The position numbers were made by a program, and so were the translations under genes. The notes under the pieces are model-generated. The model was not told where the DNA came from. It saw nothing but the letters and a program-made list of their open reading frames with translations, and ran no database searches. Shown here piece by piece: positions 34,921-49,900 of a stretch of 64,000 bases of DNA. Positions within the stretch are counted from its first letter, which is position 1. The number at the start of each line of letters is the position of its first letter. Origin of the DNA: Bolinopsis microptera (Eukaryota; Ctenophora; Tentaculata; Lobata; Bolinopsidae); the NCBI RefSeq assembly GCF_026151205.1, contig NC_087077.1:8981983-9045982 (forward strand). Reading direction: 5' to 3'.

Positions 34921-37900
34921 CTGGGGATGGTGAGGTTAATTGAGGCAAATTGAGGCAAATTGATATTAGTCAATTGCAAGTGAGCAGGGAGAATGACGCA
35001 CTTAATCACTTAACCACTTAAAACCGCGAGACTGGCCAGGTGATGTAAAGCATTATTATTCAAGTCACGCTCCCGTATATCCTGTCCACTATCAACTTAT
35101 CAGTGAAATAAGTTTGACTATATTAAGGTGAGTATTACTGTAGTCTGTATTAAAGACTTTTCTATCGTAATTTGACTCACATTCAATGAACTTCTGGTAT
35201 CGCTGAAGAGTCCTGGGAATGTTAACAGTGTAGTAAGATCTGATCTCTTGCTCAAATGCTGGGTGAGGGTAGTTGTACATCTTCACCAGGTGCTGAAATT
35301 AAAATGATAAGTGACGAAACGGATAGAAGATAATTTAGTCCGAACAAAGTATTTTATTAACAATTGCAACAAAAACTTCTACCGATCAAATAACGATTTA
35401 ATTTCACTGCACTTCTGAACAATTCCAACTATGTAATTAGTTACGGTGAACTTTAAAGCAAACCCACATCCAATATTTTGAAGATGACCATTTCGTTATA
35501 AAGTTTGGCGTTATTCTCTCCACTCTGAGTGTCCTTGTACTTTGTGAAACCTGCCTGAAATAAATACACCATCAAAATATTACATATATTACCATTTATG
35601 AGAAGTTAGAGAAAACACTTAGGGAAAGGCGAAAGCTTTAATTGAGATTTAAAAATCACTTAAGGAAAGTGTTTTAAATTTTAGAGTTTCATATTTTCTA
35701 TAGTTTTAGATTGGTCAAATTTCAATATCGTAGCTTCATTCCGTATCATAAACAGTATGCTGTATGAATGTACGCATATTCTTATTGGCACATATAACCG
35801 CAACCGAACGGTGAGCCATAATTGTGATTAGACTTCTAGTAATGACCAAATGAATGCCTCCCCCTTAATAGCCTCCACTGGGATCAACAAAGCAGCCTAA
35901 ATAAGTATAACTCTTATTATCCGTACACATTAGTGTATAATATGCCTCTCATCAAGGCAAAATGGGAGACCATTGACCAGTCTTGGTTGCTTAGTAACAT
36001 GGTAAAATAGTTCGAAACAACCTAATAGAGCTCTTATTTTGTCTGGGATTTGTTTTATCAATTAGGTAAACGTGCCCTTCGTTGTTACAATTAATTAGCT
36101 GGTTAAGCCACGTGCATTAACTGACTACGATAGGTCCGTGTTTAGGGGAATTAATTTAAACAATTAAGATTACTGCACGATAATCAGTTAATTACACGAT
36201 TAGATAATTTAAATAATTGTCTCATCATACTAATTGCGCGATAAAAATAAAGGTAATGAGCAATTACCTCATTATAATAAGGAGTAGAGTTAAGAACAAG
36301 ACTCTGGATAGAAATGAAAAGTTGAAGTAAGTTGGATGTTTTAGTCCACTGTTCTGTTCCTTTACCGGTCCATGTACCGAGTAAGCTTAGACACACCTGG
36401 AAAATACAGAGCGTGTTACTATCACCTGGGGCATGTTTATATGATTAGGATAAATTTAATTTGAAAACATACCTTAATGGGAACGGACAGGACCGTTAAT
36501 AAATTGTCCATGTCATTGATCTAAGATCTCCTGCCTCTGGACAACGGTAAACTATTTCAGTATTTCTTACAATCAGAATCCAGGAACATGACAGCATTTT
36601 CAAACACTAACTCATCATTAAAACCCCGTCAGTACGGGTCAGTACCTTGCCAAGAGGGTAGAGGTTAGGGTTAAGTTTAGTCTGACTGTAAGCCACAAAG
36701 TGGAGGAGAGGAGGGGAGGCACTGTAGGTACTGGGGAGCTGGATATCAAACACGAACAGGACTCCCTCGTAGGGCGTGTCCACTGGACCCTCTATCAGAC
36801 ACGACATTAGATCCTGCGGGTGAGACTCATTCAGTAAGGCATGAAGGTATTAATTCGGTGTCATTTTGGCGGGAAACAAGTATATATATATTTTTTATAA
36901 ACATTATTCGTATCCAATATTTTCGTTCAATGTGCAGGCAAGATAAAATTATGTGTAGTTTAAGTTAGCATTAACATCTCGGCGAAACATTCAGTGTCAA
37001 TCATGCCTGTAAAAAGTTTAAACCCTTAAAGTTTATACTTATAGCAGGATGGCCGAAAGCTGCATCCTGTCCAAACTCTGTTGGCAGGTGGATATTAATG
37101 GCGAACAGTTTGATTGTGCAGGCAGAATTGCTTTGTGCAGGCAACAAGGTTACCAGGTTAAGCTTTTTTCTAAACATGAATTGTCTCTTACCATTCGATC
37201 CTCGTAAGCTCTGACCCAGATGCCATCAGGTAAACTACTGCTGATAAGCTTGATATCCTTTCTAACAGCTGAGAGAAATGCTCGCTGGTAGTTCCCCGGC
37301 TGTGAGTGGAAATAGTAGTTGTGGGAGTCCGGACAGTTCGGAATTGTCTTGAAACTTTGGCTGAAATGAAACTTGAGATTATTCATGAGGTTGACATATT
37401 CAGAAATATTCAATATTGAAAGTTGGATGATTTGGTATCAGTGGTGTAATGGACTATTCCATAATGGCAATGGTAATGATATTGGACAGTAGGCAGTGGA
37501 CGTTAGAGATTAATACAGCGCGAAACTGAAAGTTTCTAATAGTGGACTGCACTGCAGCGCTGTGCAAAGTGTACTGCAAGACTGTTTTATGGTCGAGAAA
37601 TTACCACTCGCTTAATCTAAAGTATGCGCTACATGCAACACAGTACACTGTAGTTTGGATAAAAATACTGTAGTTTCGATAAAACACTGTAGTTTGGATA
37701 TGTATATGCTTTTCGCGACCTGCAGTCACACTAAAAAATATCCCTGAAAACGCCGCTTAATTTGTATATTCACACAGAGCTGGTTTAACAGAATAAAAGC
37801 ATGCTCCATCCCTGTAGGTTAATAGCATTCGATCTTCGAAATTATACCAATGGAATGAACGTTTCCAATGTAATCATCCAGTAGCTTGCACCTAAGCCGT

Positions 37901-40900
37901 GATTTTTGGGTATTTCAGGAAAATTATTTGGTCGAGAAATGTCTACTTGCTCAATCTGAAGTATGCGCTCCATGCTGACAAGTGCTCTAATATGGCTACA
38001 TCTGCTTTTCCCAGTACGGTCACATCAAAGCGTATCCCCAAATAAAACGCCGCTCACTTTCTATCTAAACCACTTAAAACACACAGACCCGGTTTAGCCT
38101 AACAAAAGCCATGATCCATCCCTCATTAGGCTAATTAGTTAGCAGCATGTCGCAGCTTTGCCCATCATTGCAAGGCACAACTCCCCAAATAATAGGAGAA
38201 CACTGAACCTAGATGTGTAATATTCATCAGGCTGCCCCGCAATTAGTTACCATCACTTAGAGGGTGCTGGAGACCCTCGAGGGCGACAACAAACTGCGCG
38301 CGATTAATTGCGGTGTAGTTTGTAGTGTTGTGACTGCAGGTAGTCCGTAGTTGTATATCATATACCACTACAATTCAGACCATGTATAGTGTATATGCCA
38401 CATGTAGCTACCCCCTAAATTGTAGCCAGCACTTTAATTATAGCTCCAACTTCTAAATTGTAGCTAGCTCCTAAATATAGCTCCCTAACAGGAGAGAGGT
38501 CTCGTTATAAGTATTACTTGGCATTAGTTGAACCACAGTGGTGCTCGAGGTTGTTATAATACTATTTAGCGCCGTGGATAATTCATAATGGTTAATAGCC
38601 CCTTGTTTAATGAATATTATGATAATTTTAAAATGAATATTTTATGCTATATAGCGTTATCGTGACATTATTTAGTCGTAGTCTGTACACAATTAAGAGT
38701 TACAATTAACATGGCCCCTGTTGAAGTTAGCCCCAGGGAGCCGGCAGAATATTATATTCTTGGCACACACATTTTTCCATTTTCCACGGTGTTCCTGAAC
38801 AGCTGAGAGCAGGGAGCCATTAGCTAGCAGTTATTGTGACTTTGTATCCTAGTTGAGAGAGATTATCCGAGGTGTGAGATGGCTTTTAGGTTTGGGACCC
38901 GGAAGTTAAGTAGCCTAGCCCTCCCTGAACAATGCCATGCTTCACTTCCGTGTCACGTGACCTCACAAGTGCTTATAATATAACTATGTATGTAACTCCT
39001 TTTTATACTGTCGCTGTGTATAGTGACTATTATATTGATGGTTAAGAATGCTTTGGGAAATCACGTTTGGGAGAAAATGTAGAGAGATCTAGCTCTCATT
39101 TTCCATGTTTTTGCCTCACAGGAGATATTGTGATCTTTTCTAAATATAACTGTAATACATTGATGTAAAGTTTATTTGAATTTTGAAATAAATGTCAATT
39201 AAGCGTGAAACTTTCGCTGGTATTAAACCACCATATTTCCGGTTGGCGTGTTAGTTGTAGTGTAATGTGGATGACAAACATCATTGTAGACTGTAGGAAG
39301 ATGTCAGTGACTGATGTGGAAATACAGTAGGGTTCAACTAGACAAAATATGTCACAGAAAGGGATCAGATATTAATCTCACTTCAATCATTCAATTTCTC
39401 ATTCGAAGGTCGAAGCTTGATGTGCATATGATATGCAAACTAATGGTGTTCTGGCAAATGTGACCGTGGATTTTATACCCACTGTTTCAGCTGATTAGCT
39501 GTTCAAATATTTTTCAGATGCATTTCAACTCAGAGGCCCACCCGCCAGAGGGTTAATCCAAGTCCATTGGCGGAATCTGTATGGCTGTATTTGAGGCATT
39601 TTAGTCTTTTAAGGCACGATTGTCATGTGTTTTATAAAATCCGGTATCTTTCAAGCAAACTGAAATCAAATACAAGAAGAAAATCGATAAAAATAAACTC
39701 AAAACAAAATATCAAGTCTACGATACGGAATGATCATGTGCATGGCTAAGTAAAACTGATAACAAAATTGGATATGGGAATAATCTAATTAATTGTAATA
39801 ATTTAATTAAAGTATCAAGTATAGTACACAAAAACTAAGAAAAAACCGCGCACTCTTTTTTTTCTTACTTTATTTTAACAAAAAACCAAAGCTACTTCTT
39901 ATTTCAATCTGTCAGTGTGACTGAAATTTCTTGACAATCACTTTCTTGACCAGTCGGACACTTCTTTACTAAAGACAGTTGCGGAACATGTGTGGTACTA
40001 AACTTCTGTACCCTCTCACGAATTTGTTGTCTCTCCTCTTCAATGCTTACTTTCTTGTTCAAGAGGAGAACAATCTTTGGTATGAAGATGCAGAGGAGGA
40101 ATGCCGAGGAGGTGACAAATATCACTATAGCCCGTAGTACAGATTGGACCTCTGGAGGAGAGTAAGAGTATCCCGTCAGGAACATGATGGAGCACAGTAG
40201 AACCACAAAGGTGGCACAAAAGATGTTGAGGGATTCCCTGAAATTGTGAGGGAACTGCCTCATCTTGAAAGCAAGGATCAGGGTTATGAGAAATGATAGA
40301 CCTGGTATAACCATTGGAAGCATTAGATTGAGGAGCTTGTCCTCATCACTGGTGCACGCAAGATACCATGGCGTGTGATTTATTTCTTGATACCTTTTAA
40401 AGGTCCAGCTAGTACCATCTCCAGTGAAGAAGTCAATGATAAGAATGATGGCTGTCACTCCCAGGGCAAGAAGATTAATGGCAGTCTGACCTGTTCTTTT
40501 TAGGAACAAACCCAACTTTGGGGCTGTAAAATTTTGGGCAGCCGCGAAAATGACGTACACTTTCATGCATCTATAGAGTAAGTTAACAGATATGAAAGTG
40601 GCAAAAATTATGAAGGAGTAGTATTCAGCAGCGCAGGATATTTTCGAAGGCTTGAGAATTGATGTGTAAGCCACAAGGTAACCAATCAGCAAACTTAACA
40701 GCAACATGTAGAGGTATGCCGGGTCTGAAGCTTTGACGATGGGTCTGTTCTCGTTTCTGAAGATGAGAACACCGAAAAAAATGACCATTGCAACACCAAG
40801 TGGTATGCAAGACGCCCCTACTAAGAAAATGGTTGAATCTGGTCGAATGTAGATTTCTCCCGTCAAAACACAAGCTGTGTGATTTTCAGTAGATGACATG

Positions 40901-43900
40901 GAAGTGTCACATGTTTTGCATACGTTAGTGTCATATTCGGTGCTGTATTGGTTAGCCTTACAAGAATTACAGATCCAACAGCATGGTACATATTGTACAC
41001 TCTCATCAAAAAGTCGGTAGGTGCCAGGCTTGCACGTGTGCGAGCAAGTTTTGTTGTACCCTGGAATGCTCTTCAACAGGTCCTCGTCTGTTACATCTAT
41101 TCGGTCAAAGAATGCTCTTCCTAGCGATGAAAAAGTCTTTGTCTTGGTTCGGTACACCCCAATCTTGTACCCAATATTGACAGTCTTATTAAACATCTTC
41201 ATGAGTATTGTAACATTTTCTTCGAGTCTAACCTCCAATGTTCGGTTCTCGTTCACGATTTCGTTAAACAATTCCGTTTTGTAATCCATCAGACAGTCAC
41301 TCTTAGGTGCCACATTCTTAGCAAGACTGGCATGAAGAGCGTCCAATATCAGCTGAACACCGCCTATCATATAAGGGAGCCAGCTTGATGCTTCGCAATC
41401 CCAAGGCTCGTCATCATCCTTTGGACATCTGTCATTCTGAACATTCTCAAAGATGTCATCGATATAATCTCTTTTGTCACGAAGTCTCCAATCCTTGTTG
41501 AAATATTCCGGAGTTTGCTTTAATTCAGTATTGAGAAGATCTGGCAATGGAAGTATGATAGTATTGTCTCCAGAAGTATTGAGGATTTTTGTGTAATTTA
41601 AGCCATCAAGGTGTCGAAATCTTCCGTTTGATAATCCAAGAATGTAGATCTTATTTCGGAATCCTAGATTACCGACCATCTCTTCAAGCATCGCTGCTGT
41701 AGTTACTCCTGAATTTTGGAGAATAAGTTGAACCTGCGCTGGACTTCCCCCAGTTTCATTGTACGTCTGTTTTATCCTAGGAATGTCAGATACGGATGTA
41801 ACATCAGTTATTCGTCCACATCCTACTTTCTTAACGTAACTGTTGTATATATGCTCTGCCATATCTTTGGAGAATTTATGGTACCAAATGTCCATGTACT
41901 GATAGCCCATCTTTTCTAGGAATCGTATGGTTATTTCAGCCTCGTTGACTTCCGTATCGATCATGGAAAATAGTGTCGGAAACATACCATCATCCATCAA
42001 CTCTCCATCATTGAACAAGTAGACGAATGTGGGAATGTGATAAGAGGTCGTGACACTAGCAGATCTTTTGACAAATGATTTGAAGTCCACTCCAGAAACT
42101 CCAACAACTTTACTGTTGCTAGCCAGTTTGAACGAGGCTCTCGATGTAACAGCTGAGCTCATGCAGCAGTCATATATTTCATAGCCCAGAGTCTTGTTAA
42201 AATCTCTCTTGAACCTTTCATTTTCTCTGTCAATCACCATCCTCAACACAATAGCTTTCTGGATTCTGTATTCTTTCAAATTCTCGTAAGAGCAATACTG
42301 AACTGGGGCACGGGTACCGTTATCATCACTCGTATATTGAAGCTGACCTATCTGGAACATTCCTCCGATGATTAAGTCGCCATCTTTTGCCGCAATGGGG
42401 GTGTCAAGAGGTCTGACATGACAAACTCCTTCTCCTTCATCTGGTGCCCCGTAAACTAGGGTGAGGAGGAATAGAAGAAGTATCATCAGTGACAGAGGTT
42501 TTCTTATCATGAGCTGTAAGTAATGAATTATCATTTAGCAGCTGATACAATTGTTACAAGGCTTATCATAACTTTGTTAATTTGTCAGCAACAAGGGGTA
42601 AAAGACTCGGTATTGTCATGCCTTCAAATTCTAGCACGATTAACTATCAAGGCATTGTTTTGGAAAATTAGGGGTGTGGAACGGATCCCTCTCCCTATTA
42701 TATGGAAGATCCCTGTCCCTATTATGTATACCCTCGAAAAGCTACCTCTGTACATACGTTACTCTAATTTCAATATAAGAGTATGCAATACTTCAAGTGT
42801 CATATGAACATATGAACAATAGCCATTAGCAAGGGAACCAGCAAATAAAACCAAAGGTAACGAGATCATTACACAATACACATATATTTGAGTATTAACC
42901 GTGTTCATCCGACACTCGCATAATTCTATACTAATTTGTTGAAACACCTATATAATATATATTGATGATAAGTGGAAAGATGAATCATTCCATGGAATAG
43001 TCAAAGTTATAGATACTGTAAAACCATTAATTTGGTGTGGTGTGGATTAGATCATTGCTCAAATGCTCGTAAGAGATATGAGATATCTGTCCCTATTATG
43101 AATAGTTTTGAAAAGCTACCACTGTATAATATATGCTATTCTAATTGTATATTTATATGCAATTCTAACTTTATATAAGTTAAGAGTATACAATACTTAT
43201 GAAAAAAGAATGGGCCATCTTTACGCAGACTGCTTTAAAGCGTACTCATGATAATTAATTGAATAGAAGCTACAAGAAAAGATGTTGGTACCTAGCTTGA
43301 AAATATGAAAAATTATGAAAACGCTGAATGTAAATTGCATTGTTCACATTAGTACGCCTTTATTCTTTTATCATCAAAACACGAATCTCTAACATAATGC
43401 TGAATGCTCATTGATTGATCATTATCCTTTCTTAGTTCACCAAAAGAAGTTCACACCCCTGGACATATTATGAAAAATATCCAGGGAGCTAATAAATAAA
43501 AAACAAAGCGAGATCATTATACATAGTCTATCAGACAGTGTTCAACACGCACACAATCCCATACTAATTTATTGAAACCCCTATAATAGGTGGACAGACA
43601 GAACGTTTTATAAAATAGTCAAAGAAATAGGTACTGTAAAACCATCATTTTCGCAGGTAATGTATGCTTTTATTCTTATTTTTTCAGACTTAAAATCAGC
43701 GAAAATATGTGCCGCGAAATTGAGTGCTTCTGTCTAATTTCTGCGTTCAATCATTCGAATTCGATAAAATTTATGCCGTGACAATTTTAGAAATCCGCAG
43801 AAATGAGTGCCCACGAAAATATATGGTTTACAGTAGAACAATACCAATCATCGGTAGAAGACATTCTATAAAATTACATATTACCATGAACAATTGATAT

Positions 43901-46900
43901 GCTATGAAATTCCATTGGGATTTACTAAAGACCAGCTTAAGAGGAAGGCTAACGTTGAAAAGACTGAAAAGACCGTACATATTTTGACATAAACTCAGAA
44001 ATTCCTTCGGAAAATTGTCAGTGGTCACCTATATGCATCGTGATGATCAGATTAGATACAAATAAAATCACATTAAGTTCTCATCAAACCCATTTACGGG
44101 TAGTATATGTTTTCATGAAAAAGTGTCAAAGCCCCGGAACTGGTCAATGTCATTTTCTCTTACGACGTTTCATCTCACTTTCGACATAGATCTAACCATA
44201 AAATTAACTCAGTGCTGAACTCTAATCAAGCTAGTATAAAACTAACCCACATTCTAATCCTTACCCAAAAACCTTGTTTAGAATGGCAGGTCGTGGAACT
44301 TTAGTGCCCAAAAAAGATAGATTTATAGATAAAACAAGCCACTACTTCTTAATCTTATTCAATCTGCGTAATATTGTCGTCCATTTCAAATACTGTATAT
44401 TGAAAGGTTGTTAACGGCTACTATGATGGGTAACTACCATTTTTTATTTCAAAATTCAAATAAATCCGCGGAAAGGAAACATATTCCGCAGTAAATCGGG
44501 GTCCGCGGTAAATCGGGGTTTTACTGTATTTACACATGACCAAAATATCTACAATGAAGCAAAACTATGATTTATGAAGCTGAAGGCTACCAGACTGCAG
44601 CTGGAGTGAGAAAAATCTATGTAAAATATATTTCGGCTGAACCAAAACACGGCGGTTAAACTATAATTCTATTGGTGCTGAGAACGAAACACTGCACGGC
44701 TATACTCAAAGTGTTTATGGAAACCCAATTATGTACTTATTTACTCCATCATATGTTTTATGATTAGAGCAGCAACATGACAGGACAAATACGATGAGAT
44801 AAAGCAGCTGCAATCTAAAATAACAGTTGTTCACTAATAACCAATTATAAATTGCAACATGCACCTCTCCAGACAGTAGTTAAGGCAAATTCAATGCAAC
44901 TAATTTTATAGTTAATGTCTTAATCAGGAAGGAAAAGATCGCCTCACTCACTGAAATTTATGTGGCAAACGGAGACTATCGTTGAACAATCAGGAATAAC
45001 CATGTTCCTCTCAACTTACATATTCAAATTTATGTCACGTAATGTACCACGAGACCTCATCAAAATACCATCTCACCGGGACCCCTCCGTGAAGACACGT
45101 GACCTATGGGTGATTATCCATTGCTTGCTACAGAAACAATGCTAGTAAACGGTGATAAAATGTCTAGAATCAGCAGACAGACCACTACCAACTTGCTGTG
45201 TTGTCTGTTGATCACCCTAATATGTATTAATATGTTATTATATTATGTAAATGATTAGTTATTGTCGATGATATTCTCAGGGTCTGATAATTAAAATACT
45301 AACTCTACAATTACCGTAACAATGAAACATACAATAATATAAATTATGTCTTCTTCTAATTGGTCAGCGTCGACAGTAATCCTTCCTTACGGTGGCTTTC
45401 ACGACGCGTCCCCATTTCCCCAACTCCTGCTGCTGGAAGAGGGTCTCCCAAATTATATACCATAAATATATTAAACATAGATATCGAGAACAGACTCCGA
45501 GAGTCTTGAAGTTCTGTTACCAGTATATATATATAACAATGAAACATACAATAATATAAATAATGTATTTGATAATGATATTTAAACTCGTAGCTAAGTA
45601 TTTTAATTTAACAGCTCCTTGACCCCTTATCCTGCTAACATGGCCCACGTCAGTATTTCCTACGACATCATGTCTAGAGACGATAATTGATCAGACAATG
45701 ATTAGATTCAAATGTTCCTGCGTTAAACGATTTCCTAGCTAAATAGATCTTACGTGTACCATATTATGTTGAACAGTAAGATTCTTCAAAACATTGATGG
45801 GTGTGAATGATAACACGCTGTAGACTCTCTATATATTTCTAAATTATCAAGGCCTGAAACCGTTATAACTTACGCTCCATGAGTGCTAATATTGATTTGG
45901 GTCTACGAGTGGTAATCGTAAAACAATTCTGGATTTCTCTTATTTGTCAAATTGGAAACAAACAAGATAGCTATGATCAAACGATTTAGCTTATTGTTGT
46001 GCTATTCTTATGCCGTTTCCTTGAAGTGCAGTATTATCTGCAGTTTTATCTGACCCATTGTTTTCTGGGGGATTATGTGATTAAGGAGTATGGACTCGCT
46101 GCTAGAGAACTAGCTAATGGGTGGGTTGGCGATTAACTCATTGTTGGACTCAAAGCTGTACAAAGTTAAGGTCATAATGTGCTGCAGGGTGTAAACATGT
46201 CCATCTATGTAATATGTATCCGTAGAAGCGAGCCTCACAAGCAATGAATGGTGGAATTAGTATAAAAAAGGTTAACAATTATTTACTATGACAGAGCTCT
46301 CAACAGATTTAAGCCAGTGATCCGGAGGGGTTGAACTGATAATCCAATGTTTGAAGTCAGTGACCCAATATTATGAGTCAGTGATTAATGATAAGCCACT
46401 ACTTACGAGTCTAGACTCACAACCAGCTTAGACTCAGCTAAGTTATGCAGAATACATGTATGTTCAATACCTTATCGGATGTAACATGGACGGACATAAT
46501 TATAAACACACTTTCGAAAACAAGAGCAATTATAAAATAGTTAAGTATCATGATGATGATAAAGGCTTTTCATGATCATTGATAATCAACAATGTTAATT
46601 TGGGTGTTTTGTTCCAACATTCACAACTACCTGTTATAGTAAAAACTTGAATAGAGTTTACACTATGGAAGAGGATAATGCTAAGTACTAATAACTCTAC
46701 AGTTTACAATCAATAGATTGTATCGTACTTATTCACCAATGTCCTAAGCTATACAATAAACGACAAGATTAAGAAATTAAAATATAAATTACAAGACGTG
46801 ATCATCTTTAAACGGGTTGTCTCGAATCAACTAGCCTATGTTCAACCCAGTGCCACCTTCTCAAAACGTTGTTTTACCAAGCTGGTGCCACTATGAATTT

Positions 46901-49900
46901 GCCTGAACTTTGTCCGGCTTGCCTATCTGCCTAACGATGCATAAAACGGTTCATTATCCGATGGATCTTCACGATTAAATTTCATATTAACCCTGCTAAG
47001 GTTTAACCAAATTCATTATACCTAGTCCAGCCTTATTGAACATTTTATAAGTTCATCGAATAATCGCTTTAAGCTAGCTACCAGAGCGGAGAACTAACCC
47101 AAATGGTCAAAATATTCAGAAGTGGTTCAGAAGTGAAAACGAGCAAGACCGAGTATATAAATAGTTGGCCTATCAGCATTCAACACCATATTGCAGCCCA
47201 GAACGACCATTTCCCGAGTTGAACAAGCATGACCCGCGGGGTTGTCCCAAGGCTCAAGCCTTGCTACTTGAATCAAAAAATTAAATGTTAAAATTATACT
47301 TTTAATAATTAATTTAATTCGTAATTTCAAAACCACATGACTGAGTGTGGAAATATTCAACTTTGAAGAGGGAGAAATAACAAGACTAACACTGAAGAAC
47401 AGACGAGACAACACACTAAACCACCACGGTCATGAGTCATTAAACAAATGAAGGTCTAGAACATTAAAAATAAGCGCCGGAAAAAGAACCGCTGACCTGA
47501 TGATACTGGCGTGCTCCTGCATCACGGCCGACAACTCCAAAGGTTCGCACATCTCAACTGGTTCAGGGTTGGAGTAACTTGTCTTGCTGTTTCTGAACCG
47601 CTTCCTTGCTTGGGTGGTGGCTGGCTGCTGTCAATTAGTGGCATTAGTGTGGTTTTGATAATATAGAATTCGAGTAAATATGTATGGAAGCATCATCTTT
47701 TGCTAACAGTTATCGATAATTATGAATCGGTGATCTGTAATTATAATTGCGATCGAAGTTCGGCTAGACGCTAGACACTAGCTGTCTGTTTCGACTAATG
47801 TCCAGAGTTTAATGTACAAACTTAGAAGGCTAATGGAAAATTATGGAGAATGGACAGCGAGGATAGGTCGATATTTTTATCGTCCTATCGATAATTGGAA
47901 GAAAATGATCGGATAAGACTCGAGAACAAATTAATCTCTAGAGAAAAAGTTTTTAACTTACTCCATCCTGAGAGTCGGAAGAAGCTTGTCTGACAAATTC
48001 TCCTCCTTTTTCTAATGTTTCCAAAACTTTCTTCTTCTCTTCTTCCAGTGATTTCTAGAATAGTATAGGCAACTTGTAAGGTAAAAGTAAGTAAACGTGT
48101 GCAACAGAGGGTTTCATCTCATGATCTTACACCCAATAACGTGGAACTATAGTTGAATGTTAACTAATTAAGTATTGATCCTAATCAGCAGGGACTTGAG
48201 ATCAACATGGAATGAGTCAAGATAAATCTCAGAAATAACAAACTTTTTGACTATCTAAACCTGATCTTGGGGCTCAGTGAGGACATTATCACACTCCACG
48301 ATAGGAGCTTCAGACTCTGCGATTAAAGAATCATACTCTACAACGACAGCATCAGAACTGCCTTTCTCTGCCAGTTGATCTGGTCCGGAATTCAGTTCGC
48401 CGGACACTGCGGACAGTACTTCCTTACCAAAAAAATCGGCCCCCAAACATGGTATTCCCGTTTGTGGGTTTGTCAGAGCAGGATCTGCAGACGATGCGTC
48501 TTGAAACTCGTCTCCGGAGGGCTCCTTACCATCGTCGGCAGTTTTCTCTGCCGTTTCTTTATCCTCACTGTGTTGACAAATTTAATAACTCACCGACAAA
48601 ATCACAACCATACAAAATTTGTTGTAATTGTGTTAATCTGTGTTCTGTAAGCAGCTTTTTAATGAAGGGCTGCTGAATTGTAAATGTTTGTTTGAAAATT
48701 GCTGTTAGTTCCAGTCAAGTAAAAATGCTGTCATGTTAGTCAAAGTGCTGTGAGCTGTTGGTAGTGTATTGTATGCGGCCCTAGCTGCAGTGCTTCACCC
48801 CTCATTCTTATACAATGTCTCACCAAACACATAACTCTGTATACTAAATTCACGATTCTCAATAAAATTGAATAAAAACACTTCTCAGTCAATAGCACAC
48901 TGTCAAAAACACTTCACGATCATACATCACATGTTCAACACACTAGTTCATATTATCCACACAGTGCAACAGTCGGCGGGCATTTTTAACTCTATTCTAC
49001 AGCATCGTGCAATGTGCATTTCATGTACCCAGTCGGTTACAGGAATCAAGTGTGGGGTTGTTTTGATTTTAAAAAGCCCTTAGGTAGCAGTCATCAATCT
49101 GTAGGAAGGCGGCACAGATTTTCGACCTTACTACCATGCCACTTTATCTCAAAGTAGGTGCTCACTGCTCTCACCACTGCACAACCCACTGAGTCCCGGA
49201 ATGATAACTTACACCTGCAATTACATAAGATTCCAAGTATAACCATACCACACAGCACACGTCACTAATTAATTCACCAGTCATCGGCTGACAATTCAAT
49301 GCTACATTTCTTACTGGACATTGCAAGACGGACGCAGCCACGCCGATTAACGACATCACTCAAAATCACATTCTTATCTAAAGCACACTCTTATCAAAAG
49401 CACACTCGTATCTAAAGCACACACATCCCCATATATCTGAGCTAGCAACTACTCACTCCTCAGACCCATCACTGTCAGTCGTGACCCACTCGTCTGAGTT
49501 TAACCAGTCACCGTCATCACTGTCATCAAACATGCCCATCTCCTCGTAAACATGGGCCGCGTTGTCGGGGTTCACTGTTGTTATGGTCTTGTCAGCCCAT
49601 TGTGTCAGTAGCTGAAATAGGAGGAGAATATCAGAGGGGAACGTACTGATCAGAGAAAAAGTCACTATCAGCCGTCATCCAGCTGCTGTCATCATCATCT
49701 GCCTCCGCGTAGTCTTCTTCAGATATGTCCTCGTAGTCAGTGTCAGACGAGGCTAGGTGGACGCACTTATCGGGGGTTATAGCGGATATTGCTCCGTCCG
49801 TCCAGTGAACAAGTAACTGTGGGGATGGTGTTTATTTATATTTAATTGATTGATAAACAGTACAAGGCCGTCTCATGATTTAGTGGTTCAGTCCCAGGCA

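Larger units (their letters stand above)
42535..47496. other. UBE2O intron, part 5' of the nested receptor gene
   Basis: The stretch contains a diverged tandem duplication (42690-43030 and 43078-43650), a 200-bp MITE and, near 44395-44530, the end of a related element (ggggttttactgta). The receptor promoter must lie in the first part. No other coding exon is supported. Confidence 0.5.

Noticed and set aside
49612-49646. 35-bp ultrashort intron joining exon B to exon A in UBE2O
   Set aside because: Although it starts GT and ends AG, its removal leads to CAC TAC TGA, a premature stop; a mutually exclusive relation fits the phases better.
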